Shown: piece by piece, positions 10,156 through 18,752 of the stretch
Layout: each line of letters opens with the position of its first letter
Position numbering within the stretch: position 1 is the stretch's first letter
Assembly: GCA_026225475.1 (NCBI GenBank)
Contig: JAMFSU010000151.1
Span: 1-37,928, forward strand
Direction of reading: 5' to 3'
Source: Duganella sp.
GTDB taxonomy: Bacteria > Pseudomonadota > Gammaproteobacteria > Burkholderiales > Burkholderiaceae_D
Length of the DNA stretch: 37,928 nucleotides
Notes under the pieces: model-generated
Told to the model about the DNA's origin: nothing
Databases searched by the model: none
Seen by the model: only the letters and a program-made list of their open reading frames with translations
Made by a program: the position numbers and the translations under genes

Positions 10156-10500
10156 ATGAGCCGAGACGTATTGTTGTTGCTAGAAGCTGGTTTTGCCGAT
10201 CCCGCCTATCCAGGCCAGCGCTTCATTTGTCCGGATGGGGCGCCAATCGAAGGTTTGCTGGCGGGTGACTCTGTCAGTGCGGCGCGCCTGGATATTCAGC
10301 GGCTGCCATTTCCCAAGCCGCGTCAGGTGGTGATCGACGCGCTCGACGCCGCGCACCAGAGTCTGCCCGTGCTGATTCTCGGCGATGAACAGCCGCTACC
10401 GGCCGATGTGCAAACGCTGGGCAGCAAACACTTCGTTACCGACACCCGCCGTATTCTCGACCTGCTGGCCCAGCGCCACGGTTTCCCCCAAGTCCACTGA
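10156..10500 (+). CDS. DUF3088 family small protein
   Basis: This 114-residue protein begins MSRDVLLLLEAGFADPAYPG and has the conserved RFICPDGAPIEGLLA and PFPKPRQVVIDALD stretches that I recognise as DUF3088, a family of unknown function with a thioredoxin-like look (an N-terminal strand followed by a Cys-containing turn). Only one Cys (FICPDG) remains where family members often have a CxxC. The ATG at 10156 matches the family start; an upstream ATG at 10060 would add 32 unrelated residues. It sits between the fucose operon and the sulfur genes and is read in the same direction as both. Confidence 0.65.
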   Translation: MSRDVLLLLEAGFADPAYPGQRFICPDGAPIEGLLAGDSVSAARLDIQRLPFPKPRQVVIDALDAAHQSLPVLILGDEQPLPADVQTLGSKHFVTDTRRILDLLAQRHGFPQVH

Positions 10501-10572
10501 TTCCACCCAGAACGCCGCGACATCGCGTCCATCGCCACGCGCGGTGGCGGGCGTGCCATCCGGAGATTTCTG

Positions 10573-11928
10573 ATGAGCGATAGCAGTACTCCACCGCGCC
10601 AGTTGCACCTCAATGTCAACATCCTGCATTCCGGTTTCGTGCCATCGGCATGGCGCCTCGACGATGCCGATCCACGCGCCTTCATCGATGTAGCGCACTA
10701 CGTCAAGGTGGCAAAAATTGCCGAAGCTGGGAAATTCGACGCCGTGTTCCTGGCCGACAATGCAGCCATCGTCGAACAGATCGACTTTCGCCCGATCACC
10801 GCGCTGGAGCCAACCGTGCTGCTGGCCTGCATTGCCGCTGCGACCACGCACATTGGCGTCATTGGCACTGCCTCGACCAGTTACAACGAGCCGTATAACA
10901 TCGCGCGCCGCTTCGCCACACTTGATCATGTCAGTCATGGCCGCGCCGGCTGGAATGTGGTGACCACGGCCGATCTGGCATCGGCGCGCAATTTTGGATT
11001 GGACGCTACGCCCGACCATGGCGGCCGTTACGCCCGTGCGGGTGAATTTACCGAGGTAGTCAAGGCCTTGTGGGATAGCTGGGAAGACGATGCCATCATT
11101 GGCGACAAGCAAGCCGGGCGTTTCATCGATACCGCCAAGGTGCAGCCGATTGCCCATCGCGGTATCCATTTTTCGGTACAGGGACCGCTTAATCTGCCAC
11201 GCAGTGTGCAAGGCCATCCAGTATTGGTGCAGGCCGGTGCCTCGGGCGATGGCCGTGAACTGGCCGCACGTCATGCCGAAGCGGTGTTTTCTGCATCGCA
11301 ATCGCTGGAGGAGTCGCAAGCCTATCGGCGTGATCTGCATACCCGCGCTGCTGCCTATGGTCGCGGCCCGCAGGCAGTCAAGGTGCTGGCCGGACTAGCC
11401 ACCGTCGTCGGCGCTACCGAAGCCGAGGCCAGGCAGCGGCGCAATCAATTGATCGATCTGATTCCTTGGCGTTACAGCCTGACGCGCCTGGCCGGCACGC
11501 TTGGCGTCACACCGGATCGCCTCAAGCTAGATGAGCGGCTGCCCGACAACCTCAGCCTGCCGGCCAATGGCAACGGCAACCATACTTTTTTCAATGCCAC
11601 GCTGGCGTTGGCGCAGCGCCATGGTCATACGGTGCGCGAGTTGATCTATGCACTGACCGGCGGCGGTGGACATCGCGTCATCGTTGGCACACCAGAACAG
11701 ATCGCCGATGACATCGAATCATGGTTCCGCGCCGGTGCTGCCGACGGCTTCAATCTGATGCCCGATGCCTTGCCGAGCGGCTTGCAGGATTTCGTCGATG
11801 GGGTGGTGCCGATTCTGCAGCGGCGCGGCATCTTCCGTCATGACTATCAGGGCACCACCTTGCGCGAACATCTGGGACTGGCGCGCCCGGCTGGTCGCCG
11901 CGGGGTGACGGCCAGCAAGGTGGCATAA
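10573..11928 (+). CDS. LLM-class flavin monooxygenase, NtaA/SnaA/DszA group
   Basis: This 451-residue bacterial luciferase-like TIM-barrel oxygenase uses reduced FMN from a partner reductase. Family features include the N-terminal LNVNILHSGFVPSAWR, FDAVFLADNAA, the long insertion typical of the DszA/NtaA group, the stretch RAGWNVVTTADLASARNFG, and VQAGASGDGRELAARHAE. GGAG lies 8 nt before the ATG. Family members oxidise sulfones, nitrilotriacetate or other sulfur/nitrogen organics. A SfnB-like flavoprotein and a MetQ-like binding protein next door make an organosulfur substrate likely; no substrate can be named. It is convergent with the MetQ-like gene. Confidence 0.88.
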   Translation: MSDSSTPPRQLHLNVNILHSGFVPSAWRLDDADPRAFIDVAHYVKVAKIAEAGKFDAVFLADNAAIVEQIDFRPITALEPTVLLACIAAATTHIGVIGTASTSYNEPYNIARRFATLDHVSHGRAGWNVVTTADLASARNFGLDATPDHGGRYARAGEFTEVVKALWDSWEDDAIIGDKQAGRFIDTAKVQPIAHRGIHFSVQGPLNLPRSVQGHPVLVQAGASGDGRELAARHAEAVFSASQSLEESQAYRRDLHTRAAAYGRGPQAVKVLAGLATVVGATEAEARQRRNQLIDLIPWRYSLTRLAGTLGVTPDRLKLDERLPDNLSLPANGNGNHTFFNATLALAQRHGHTVRELIYALTGGGGHRVIVGTPEQIADDIESWFRAGAADGFNLMPDALPSGLQDFVDGVVPILQRRGIFRHDYQGTTLREHLGLARPAGRRGVTASKVA

Positions 11929-11938
11929 ATATCGGCGT

Positions 11939-11960
11939 CGATTATTTTTTGAAATAATCG
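11939..11960. terminator. hairpin between convergent genes
   Basis: A 9-bp AT-rich stem (11939-11947 with 11952-11960) and a 4-nt loop sits at the junction of the convergent monooxygenase and MetQ-like genes and includes the last codons of the latter. The run of T residues inside the structure and its position suggest a bidirectional terminator, though the stem is weak. Confidence 0.4.
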
Positions 11961-12769
11961 GGGAGCCGGAAACCATCATAGAAATGGTCGGCGCGAATCG
12001 CTTTCTGGAAATTGTCGGAGCGATAGGCTTCGACCAGATCGCGTGCAAAAGCCTCGTTTTGTTTGGTTTTCTTAACCGCCAGCACATTGACATAGGACGA
12101 GCTCATGTCTTCCAGGATGAAGGCGTCCGACAGCTTCAGCTTGGCGAAAATGGCAAAGTTGCCCTGGACTGCAGCGAAGTCGGCATCGTCGAGTGCGCGC
12201 GGACCTTGGGCGTTTTCCAGTAAGACCAGTTTGAGGCCGACCTTGTTTTCCACCACATCGAGTTCGGTCACATCGACCGGATTGGCTTGATCCTTGATTC
12301 TGATCCAGCCCAGCCGCTGCAATATCCACAAGGCGCGTTGCAGATTGACAGGATCATTGGGCACCGCCACCGTGAATCCCTTCTTGAGACCATCAAGGTT
12401 GCGATGCTTCTTCGAGTACAGGCCCATCGGTGGTGTTGGCACCTGCACGATGCCAACCAGATCGGTCTTGTTGCGATCGTTATAGGATTTCAGGAAGACA
12501 CTGTGCTGCATGACATTGGCTTCGATATCACCCTTGAAGACAGCGCTATTGGCTTCCAGGCCAGTGCTGAATTCATAGTACTTGAGCTTGTAGCCTTTTT
12601 TTTCCAGCTCGGGTTGCACGCCTAGCTTGAATTCATCGATATAAGGGCCGGGGACAAAGCCGATGCGCAAGGTGGCCGGTTGCGGCGCCGCCGACGCGGA
12701 TGACACGCTGCCCAGCGACAGGCTCAGCAACAGCAACGCGGTCAAGGAATGAAACAAGTTGGTTCGCAT
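11942..12769 (-). CDS. MetQ/NlpA-family substrate-binding protein
   Basis: This 275-residue secreted protein has a signal peptide at residues 1-28 (LFHSLTALLLLSLSLGS..ASA). The mature part starts with RIGFVPGPYIDEF and has ANVMQHSVFLKSYN, TVAVPNDPVNLQRALW and the C-terminal EAYRSDNFQKAI, all typical of methionine-type binding proteins. The usual lipobox Cys is absent, so it is predicted to be soluble periplasmic. The ATG at 12769 directly precedes the signal peptide; the longer reading frame adds 31 non-family residues. No MetN or MetI gene is in the window, so the partner importer must be elsewhere. Neighbours suggest binding of a sulfur compound. Confidence 0.85.
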   Translation of the reverse strand: MRTNLFHSLTALLLLSLSLGSVSSASAAPQPATLRIGFVPGPYIDEFKLGVQPELEKKGYKLKYYEFSTGLEANSAVFKGDIEANVMQHSVFLKSYNDRNKTDLVGIVQVPTPPMGLYSKKHRNLDGLKKGFTVAVPNDPVNLQRALWILQRLGWIRIKDQANPVDVTELDVVENKVGLKLVLLENAQGPRALDDADFAAVQGNFAIFAKLKLSDAFILEDMSSSYVNVLAVKKTKQNEAFARDLVEAYRSDNFQKAIRADHFYDGFRLPDYFKK

Positions 12770-12895
12770 ACGCAAAGTCTTTCTCAAAAAATAAACGCGC
12801 CCGGCCGGTAGACGGGGCGCGCTCCAGTGTAGAGAGCCGTGGCGGCGTAGCAAACGAATCAAAACAACTATCCTTATGCACCGCTGACTTATTGC

Positions 12896-14107
12896 TCAGG
12901 CATAAGCCAGCCCGAAGCGTTCACTCGGGGCATTGCCGTTGAGATGGAAGTCGCCAATCGCAGCTTCGCGTTGGATGGCCGGATTGTGAGACGCCAGCGT
13001 GCGTGCATTGCGCCAATGGCGGTCGAGCCGGCGCTTGTCGCTGGTGGCCGAGGCGCCGCCGACTTCGAACAGCAGGGTGCTGGCTTCCAGTACCTGCCCG
13101 ATGATCACTTGCTGAGCCTGAAAGGTTTGCACATCGAGGGCGATGTAATCGTCAGTGCTGGCCTTGCCGAACTTGCGCGCCTGCTGGAGATTTTCCATGG
13201 TGGTCGCGATGGCTTGCACCAATTGCTCGCTGGACCAGGCCAGGCTGGCCAGGCGGCCGACCACGCGTTGCACCAGCGGATTGTCGCGCGGGCTCGATTG
13301 GCCGGGGATGCCAAAGGTGCGGGTGCGCGCCTGGGTAAACGCCACGGCGTCGCGTTGAATCGCGCGCGCGATGCCAGCCAGTGTGGCCAGATGCACGGTC
13401 TGGTAAAACGCCGTGATGATGGTATTGCGCCGTGGTTGCGAAGCGTAATAGCGATCGAGAATCTGTGACTGGTTGATCAGCACATTGTCAAAACGGGTCG
13501 TGCCACTGCCTGTCAGACGTTGCCCGAAACCATCCCAGTCATCGACGCGCTCGACGCCGGGCGCGGTGCTACTCACCAGGACATTGAGATCGGACTCTTC
13601 ATCGTGGGCGCGCACCAAAATCCAGTCAGCGTAGAGGGTACCGGTCGAATAATATTTTTCGCCATTCAGGCGTCGATGGTCGGACTGGCTGTCGGCGCTG
13701 ACAGAGACCGAATTGTTGGTTGTATCGGTGCGTTCGGAAGTGGCGGCGCCAAACGTCTGGCCGCTGCCGATGATGCCAAGCCAGTGGCGCGTGTCGCCAT
13801 CGTCCTTGCGTTCCAAGAGTAGTTCGGTGAAGCCTGCATTGACGCGCAGGATTTGCGGCAGATTCGATTCCGCTTCGGCCAACCGTGTCAGCAGAGCGAA
13901 AAATTGCGGCAGGCTCACACCGCTGCCGCCGAATTCGACCGGTACTCGCAATGCCGAAAAGCCGCTCTGTTTCAATTGGTGTACGGCGTCAAATGGTAAC
14001 TCGCGGTCGTTTTCGCGGGCAATGCTGCCTTGCGCAATGTGTGCCAACAGTGGTTCGAATCGGGCCAGCAGCGCGGCCGATTGCGTCGGGAGGGATGCTT
14101 GAGTCAT
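12896..14107 (-). CDS. SfnB/DszC-like acyl-CoA dehydrogenase-fold oxidoreductase
   Basis: This 403-residue flavoprotein has an acyl-CoA dehydrogenase fold: N-terminal helical domain, central part with GQTFGAATSERTDT and LNGEKYYSTGTLYADWILV, and a C-terminal helical domain ending near LDRHWRNARTLASHNP. The HWRNARTLASHNP stretch and the absence of the acyl-CoA dehydrogenase EGTSE motif point to the SfnB/DszC branch, flavin-dependent enzymes of sulfone and thiophene oxidation, rather than fatty-acid oxidation. It is read in the same direction as the MetQ-like gene 126 nt downstream. With the LLM monooxygenase it probably forms a sulfur-scavenging set. Confidence 0.85.
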   Translation of the reverse strand: MTQASLPTQSAALLARFEPLLAHIAQGSIARENDRELPFDAVHQLKQSGFSALRVPVEFGGSGVSLPQFFALLTRLAEAESNLPQILRVNAGFTELLLERKDDGDTRHWLGIIGSGQTFGAATSERTDTTNNSVSVSADSQSDHRRLNGEKYYSTGTLYADWILVRAHDEESDLNVLVSSTAPGVERVDDWDGFGQRLTGSGTTRFDNVLINQSQILDRYYASQPRRNTIITAFYQTVHLATLAGIARAIQRDAVAFTQARTRTFGIPGQSSPRDNPLVQRVVGRLASLAWSSEQLVQAIATTMENLQQARKFGKASTDDYIALDVQTFQAQQVIIGQVLEASTLLFEVGGASATSDKRRLDRHWRNARTLASHNPAIQREAAIGDFHLNGNAPSERFGLAYA

Positions 14108-14499
14108 GCTTACCTTTTTTTGCGAATAGGGTTAGGCTGCGGCCGCGTCATCGGGGCGCAACCTAACTGCCGCAACGCCGATACGGCCAAGCCGAGCATT
14201 GGATTATCTGGCAGTCGATGGCGCTTGATAACGAAGATAAACAGATAACCATATGCCTTGCCGCAGGGTGGTCAGGTCGTTGCGGTGGCAAGCTGAATTT
14301 TCTATGCCGTTCTACTGGTAGGACAATCCATTGAAAAAATGCTGCCTAGTCGAAAATATCAGCAAAAACTATACTTCTGGTCAAGCAGCCGCCGTTGTGA
14401 AACTCCCTGCGCAGCGGTGTTTGTGAAGCTCCCAACGGGCTGCGGCTTCCCCGCAGTCGCAGCCCAACCCGAATTTCTGTATTGACCTGGAGAAATATC
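14108..14499. other. intergenic region without a gene
   Basis: This 392-bp spacer lies between the divergently read SfnB-like gene and the small secreted protein gene. I see no convincing ORF, RNA gene or repeat. It must hold the promoters of both flanking genes; no operator could be assigned. Confidence 0.5.
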
Positions 14500-14742
14500 A
14501 TGCGCGCCAATGCCGCCACTTTTGCACCCAACTTCAAACAACTCGCTGCTGCGTTAGTGTTGCTCGTCGCCGCAGGCAGCAGCTTCGCCACGGAACTTGC
14601 CGCCGTCGAGCAAACCAGCCAGATCGCCGCACCGCAAATGACCAAGTCACTGTCCAAGTCGCAGGCCACGCGCCAGGAGATTTTGGCCAAGGTGGCCCGG
14701 CATGAGCCACTGACTTATGTTGAAAAACTGTATTTGCGTTAA
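14500..14742 (+). CDS. small secreted protein of unknown function
   Basis: This 80-residue protein has an N-terminal signal peptide (about residues 1-28, hydrophobic LAAALVLLVAAGSS, cleavage near FATE). The remaining approximately 50 residues are polar, with a basic stretch KSLSKSQATRQEILAKVARHEP and the C-terminus LTYVEKLYLR. GGAG lies 7 nt before the ATG at 14500. I do not recognise the family; the mature part looks like one or two helices. The gene is convergent with the LysR gene and stands alone. Confidence 0.55.
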   Translation: MRANAATFAPNFKQLAAALVLLVAAGSSFATELAAVEQTSQIAAPQMTKSLSKSQATRQEILAKVARHEPLTYVEKLYLR

Positions 14743-14843
14743 TCCGTAACGGCGATACCGCTGCGTTATCAGCGAATGAAAGAAGCCGCATGAATGCCCA
14801 AATATTGACACAGGTTTTTCTGCACGCAGTCTGGCGCCAATGC

Positions 14844-15752
14844 TCAATAGTCTTCCAGGGTCGCAAAGCGCTGCGCCAGAAAATCGATCAATTGACGCAC
14901 CGACGGCAACAGGAAGCGGCGCGACGAATAGACGGCGTGGATAATGCCCGATTTCGGCGTCCATTGCGGCAACACCTTGACCAGACTGCCATTGCGCAAT
15001 TCATCGATGACCACCGTCGTTGGTAGATAAACTACGCCAGCACCGGCCGTTGCGGCCCGCTTGAGGGCAATCGCATCATCGGTCATCAGGCGCGGGGTAT
15101 AGCGGATAGAGGCTGTTTCGCCATCGGCGTTTTCCAGATGCCAGACATGTTCTTCATGCGGAATCACCATACTCAGACTGGGGAAACGATGCAGGTCGGC
15201 CGGCAGTTCCGGCATACCGCACTTCTCCAGCAATTCCGGGCTGGCACTCAGGCACCAATGACGCACGCCAAAAATCTTGTGCACCAGGTCACTGTCCGGC
15301 AGTGGCGGCAACAGCACGCGCAAGGCAACATCGATACCCTCATTGATGACATCGACGCGCCGATTGGTTGACTCTACCTGCAAGACCACGCGCGGATGCT
15401 CATTGAGAAAATCTGCCAGCATCACACCCACCCGGCCATGCAGCAAGCCCACCGGACAAGTCAATCGCACCGTGCCCTGCGGCTCGGCGCGATTGCGCTC
15501 GATGGCCTGTTGCGCGGCTTCGGCTTCGACCAGCATGGCTTTGCAATGTTCGTAATAGTGTCGGCCCAGATCGGTCACTGACAGGCTGCGGGTGGAGCGC
15601 TGGATCAAAAGCACGCCCAGACTTTCTTCAAGTTGTGCAATGCGCCGGCTCAGCTTCGACTTGGGAATGCCCAGGGCGCGTCCGGCGGCTGCGAAACCAC
15701 GATGGTCTACCACCTGTGCAAAGTAATAGAGGTCGTTGAGATCCTGCTGCAT
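14844..15752 (-). CDS. LysR-family transcriptional regulator
   Basis: This 302-residue protein from the ATG at 15752 begins [20 protein letters not shown]. The winged helix-turn-helix is at residues 1-60 ([26 protein letters not shown]), followed by a linker helix and a type 2 periplasmic-binding-like effector domain ([39 protein letters not shown]). The longer reading frame upstream adds 86 residues unlike any LysR protein and is rejected. It is divergent from the YkgJ-like gene with 161 bp between them. The N-terminus [18 protein letters not shown] is typical of the betaproteobacterial group that often controls quinone or aromatic stress genes; the target here is unknown. Confidence 0.9.
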   Translation of the reverse strand: MQQDLNDLYYFAQVVDHRGFAAAGRALGIPKSKLSRRIAQLEESLGVLLIQRSTRSLSVTDLGRHYYEHCKAMLVEAEAAQQAIERNRAEPQGTVRLTCPVGLLHGRVGVMLADFLNEHPRVVLQVESTNRRVDVINEGIDVALRVLLPPLPDSDLVHKIFGVRHWCLSASPELLEKCGMPELPADLHRFPSLSMVIPHEEHVWHLENADGETASIRYTPRLMTDDAIALKRAATAGAGVVYLPTTVVIDELRNGSLVKVLPQWTPKSGIIHAVYSSRRFLLPSVRQLIDFLAQRFATLEDY

Positions 15753-15913
15753 GCGGCTTCCCTGGCGGTATTTTTTGCTTGTTTTGTCGAGCGACGGCGC
15801 ACCACATGGACGCGACAATGCATTATCTTCTAAATTGTCGGCTTTGGTGGCGGCAGGCACAGGTCGCGAGGAGGGTACAATGCCGAGCTTGTTTCGCCTT
15901 GATTGCCAGCCCC

Positions 15914-16168
15914 ATGCAATGCCGTTCCCAATGCGGCGCTTGTTGTACCGCGCCTTCCATCTCCAGCCCAATTCCCGGCATGCCGCATGGCAAGCCGGCG
16001 GGTGTGCCATGCGTGCAATTGATGGACGATATGCGCTGTGCGATTTTTGGTCAGCCAGAACGGCCTGCGTGTTGTGGCGGCTTGCAGCCGTCGCTGGAGA
16101 TGTGTGGCAGTGATCGCGCTGCGGCGATGCATTTCTTGACCAGGCTGGAGCAATTGACTGCCCCTTGA
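15914..16168 (+). CDS. YkgJ-type cysteine-cluster protein
   Basis: This 84-residue protein has the Cys-rich signature of the YkgJ/UPF0153 family: CRSQCGACC at the N-terminus, then [37 protein letters not shown] and [13 protein letters not shown]. The eight or so Cys residues are expected to bind zinc or an Fe-S cluster; the function of the family is unknown. The ATG at 15914 matches the family N-terminus but has no clear ribosome binding site, whereas a strong GAGGAGGG precedes an out-of-frame ATG at 15880. It is convergent with the binding-protein gene at 16217. Confidence 0.75.
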   Translation: MQCRSQCGACCTAPSISSPIPGMPHGKPAGVPCVQLMDDMRCAIFGQPERPACCGGLQPSLEMCGSDRAAAMHFLTRLEQLTAP

Positions 16169-16174
16169 GGCGCT

Positions 16175-16206
16175 TGTCGCCGGTGCTGTACTGGGCAACG
16201 GCGACA
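16175..16206. terminator. stem-loop between convergent genes
   Basis: Perfect 8-bp GC-rich arms (16175-16182 and 16199-16206) with a 16-nt loop lie exactly between the converging YkgJ-like gene and the ABC binding-protein gene. The position suggests a shared bidirectional terminator; no long T-tract is present on either side. Confidence 0.4.
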
Positions 16207-16216
16207 GGGATGACGC

Positions 16217-17305
16217 TTATTTCGGCAAGGCCTTGGCCGCAGCGATCACTTTGGCGCTGTCAAAATCGTTGATGGCAGCAATGAATTGATTGGTGTACAG
16301 GTCTTCCAGCTTGGGGCTGGTCTGAATCACATTGTTGGCCTTCATGAAGGCGACCATGTTGGCCACTGCGCTGATTGGAATTTCACCCCACTTCACGCCC
16401 GGTTCCAGTTTGAGAAATTCGGTGCGGGTGTTGATGATGTGCAGCCCTTGCTTGATGGCGGTCGCTTCATCGACACTCGATGGCTTGGTCAATGGGAATA
16501 CTTTCCAATGCACCTTGAGCGCGCCCTGCGGATTGGTCATTGTGGTCAACGAACCTTGCGCGACACAGCGCAAGGCTTTTTCGATTACTTTCGGCCGCTT
16601 GGTAATCATGTCGTCACGGACGAAATAGGAACCGCCAAAGGTCAGTTTTTCGGCATACGGCGAGGTGAAACGGCGCAGTTTGACGCCCATGTTTTCAGCG
16701 GTGGCAATTTGCGAATCCCAGGTGCCCCAGATGTCCACGCGTCCACGCGTCAAGGCAGTCACTGCTTGCGCGCCCGAGCCGGTTTCCACGAAGGTCACGT
16801 CCTTGTCCGGATTGAGCCCGGCTTCACTGAACATGCCGCGAAAAATCTGCACCATCTGCGCACCATAGGAAATGACGCCGATGGTCTTGCCCTTGAAGTC
16901 AGCCAGCGTCTTGATTGGCGACGACTCTTGCACCACCGGGAACTGGAAATTGTGGCGCATGTTGAGATACACCGCCTTGATCGGCGCGCCCTTGGTGCGA
17001 GCGATGATGGCCGCTGCCGGACCCATGTTGACCATGTCTGCCTGGCCGGTCAGTACCGCCTGCATGGCCGTAGTGGAATTGGTCGGTTGCAGCGTGACGT
17101 CGAGACCGGCGTTTTCCCAGCACTTGGTATAGATCGGTACGGAGGTGTTGTTGGCTTGCGATGCATCAAGCACATCGGTGCCAATGGCGATGGTCAGTTT
17201 TTCCCGCTCCTGAGACATCGCCGGCGTGACTGCCAGCGCAGCAGCGAGCATCAGAAACAGCGTAGTGGCGCGCGGCAGGGCACGTTGGGAGGACAGGTTT
17301 TTCAT
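16217..17305 (-). CDS. NitT/TauT-type ABC transporter substrate-binding protein
   Basis: This 362-residue periplasmic protein has a signal peptide at residues 1-31 (LFLMLAAALAVTPAMSQ). The mature protein has the layout of nitrate/sulfonate/taurine-type receptors: QPTNSTTAMQAVLTGQADMVNMGPAA, then LADFKGKTIGV and VETGSGAQAVTALTRGRVDIWGTWDSQI. It is the only receptor in a locus whose matching ATPase and permease are encoded on the right arm at 24055-25733, about 7 kb away on the other strand. The ligand is presumably the acid that the CoA ligase and dehydrogenase process; the family also carries thiamine precursors, phthalates and sulfonates. Confidence 0.85.
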   Translation of the reverse strand: MKNLSSQRALPRATTLFLMLAAALAVTPAMSQEREKLTIAIGTDVLDASQANNTSVPIYTKCWENAGLDVTLQPTNSTTAMQAVLTGQADMVNMGPAAAIIARTKGAPIKAVYLNMRHNFQFPVVQESSPIKTLADFKGKTIGVISYGAQMVQIFRGMFSEAGLNPDKDVTFVETGSGAQAVTALTRGRVDIWGTWDSQIATAENMGVKLRRFTSPYAEKLTFGGSYFVRDDMITKRPKVIEKALRCVAQGSLTTMTNPQGALKVHWKVFPLTKPSSVDEATAIKQGLHIINTRTEFLKLEPGVKWGEIPISAVANMVAFMKANNVIQTSPKLEDLYTNQFIAAINDFDSAKVIAAAKALPK

Positions 17306-17408
17306 GACGATTTCCTCATAAGGCGAGTAAGTAGTAACGCAGGTACAAAAGCGGAATGCTACCGAAGTCGATAGATACCCGCTGGGATGATTGCTGCTGC
17401 GATCCGCT

Positions 17409-18752
17409 TCAATCCTCGGTCACGACTCGTTTGGCTTTATGCGTACTGCGGGTGAGCGTGCCCAAGGGCAGCACCTCGACCTGCGCTGCGACCTGCAGGT
17501 GCTGCTTGATATCCTGTTCTAGCTGGCGAGCCAGATCTGCTGGCTTGGCCTGGCTGTCGCGTTGTTCGACGCGCACATGGAGCGATTTCATAAAGCCTGC
17601 TGCGTCGCGCACGGTGCTGTTGAGCACCAGTTGATATTCGTCGCCCAGCGCAGGCGTCTTGCGCACCAGATCTTCGACCGCCGAGGGAAATATATTGACA
17701 CCGCGCACTACCAGCATGTCGTCGGCACGGCCATGTACGCCGCCGACCAGCCGCGCATGGGTGCGGCCGCAGGCACAGGGCGTGCTGTCGCGCACGACGA
17801 TATCGCCGGTCCACCAGCGCACCAGTGGCCCAGCCTGCTTATCAAGATGGGTCAGCACCAGTACCCCTGGCGTGCCATCGGCGACGGCTTCACCACTGCT
17901 GGCATCAACCACTTCGGCATAGGCGAAATCTTCGGCCAGATGCAGGCCACTTTGCGCCGCGCAGTCACCGGCAATCGGCTGAAATTCCAGGCAGCCATAA
18001 GCGTCGAAACTACGCGCACCCCACAATGCTTCGATACGCGCACGCGTGGCGGCGATGCTGGCGCCTGGTTCGCCGCCCATCATGATGCTGCGCACGGTCG
18101 AGCGTGCCGGATCGCGTCCACGCTTGCCGACTTCTTCGGCCAGATGCGTAATGAACGAGGGCGTGCCGCACAACACGGTGCTGCCATAGGTGAACAGGGT
18201 GTTGATCTGGCGCTCGGTATCCTGGCTGCCGGCCGGTACCACCATGGCACCGACGCGCTGATAACCAGCCGTGGCGCCGAGGCCGCCGACGAACCAGGTA
18301 TAGCTGAACATGCATTGCACGATGTCATCGGCGCCGATGCCTTGTGCCCGCGCATGGCGCGCATACAAGCTGGCCCAGCGTTCCAGGTCGAACGTCGTCC
18401 AGAATTGCGGTGATGGTGCCGAGGTTGTGCCGGAAGAAAAATGCATGCGTACGACGTCGTGCTTCGGTGCCGTCATGAAGGCACCGAACGGCGCATCTGG
18501 CGTAATCGTCGCGACGTAGTCGGTCTTGCGCGTAAACGGTAGCTGGCGCAGATCCGTCAGCGAGCGCAGCGCGCTGACATCCCATCCAAGCCGCCGGAAC
18601 AGCGGCGCATAATAAGCGCTGTTCCGACTCAGCCGCGCCAGTTGCTCGCGCAGTTTGGCCAGCTGGAATTGTTCCAGCGTGGCCCGGTCCCAGCTTTCGA
18701 TTGGATCAAGATGCGACAACGCGATGGCGGTGAGCACACCTGCTGGCATCAA
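17409..18752 (-). CDS. PaaK-like acyl/aryl-CoA ligase
   Basis: This 447-residue AMP-forming ligase is of the phenylacetate-CoA ligase family. Motifs in order: FSSGTTSAPSP (ATP/phosphate loop), GGEPG, FDAYGCLEF with the adenine-binding Tyr and catalytic Glu, RWWTGDIV (TGD, ATP ribose), and GVNIFPSAVEDLV at the start of the C-terminal lid, followed by a PaaK-type C-terminal domain. A Cys-containing CACGRTHARL segment is also normal for PaaK. It should couple a carboxylic acid to CoA in the cytoplasm. No paa ring-oxygenase genes are nearby, so phenylacetate is unlikely to be the substrate. Its start overlaps the TetR stop codon by 4 bp. Confidence 0.85.
   Translation of the reverse strand: MMPAGVLTAIALSHLDPIESWDRATLEQFQLAKLREQLARLSRNSAYYAPLFRRLGWDVSALRSLTDLRQLPFTRKTDYVATITPDAPFGAFMTAPKHDVVRMHFSSGTTSAPSPQFWTTFDLERWASLYARHARAQGIGADDIVQCMFSYTWFVGGLGATAGYQRVGAMVVPAGSQDTERQINTLFTYGSTVLCGTPSFITHLAEEVGKRGRDPARSTVRSIMMGGEPGASIAATRARIEALWGARSFDAYGCLEFQPIAGDCAAQSGLHLAEDFAYAEVVDASSGEAVADGTPGVLVLTHLDKQAGPLVRWWTGDIVVRDSTPCACGRTHARLVGGVHGRADDMLVVRGVNIFPSAVEDLVRKTPALGDEYQLVLNSTVRDAAGFMKSLHVRVEQRDSQAKPADLARQLEQDIKQHLQVAAQVEVLPLGTLTRSTHKAKRVVTED

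Noticed and set aside
16286..17374. 362-residue open frame opposite the ABC binding protein
   Set aside because: Antisense shadow; the minus-strand reading has a signal peptide and complete family pattern, the plus-strand one has none.
17562..18413. 283-residue open frame opposite the PaaK-like ligase
   Set aside because: Antisense shadow of a gene with all ligase motifs.
17409..18752. Phenylacetate degradation assignment (paaK)
   Set aside because: The ligase family fits, but no paaABCDE, paaG, paaZ or paaJ genes are near and the neighbours are dicarboxylate-type enzymes.
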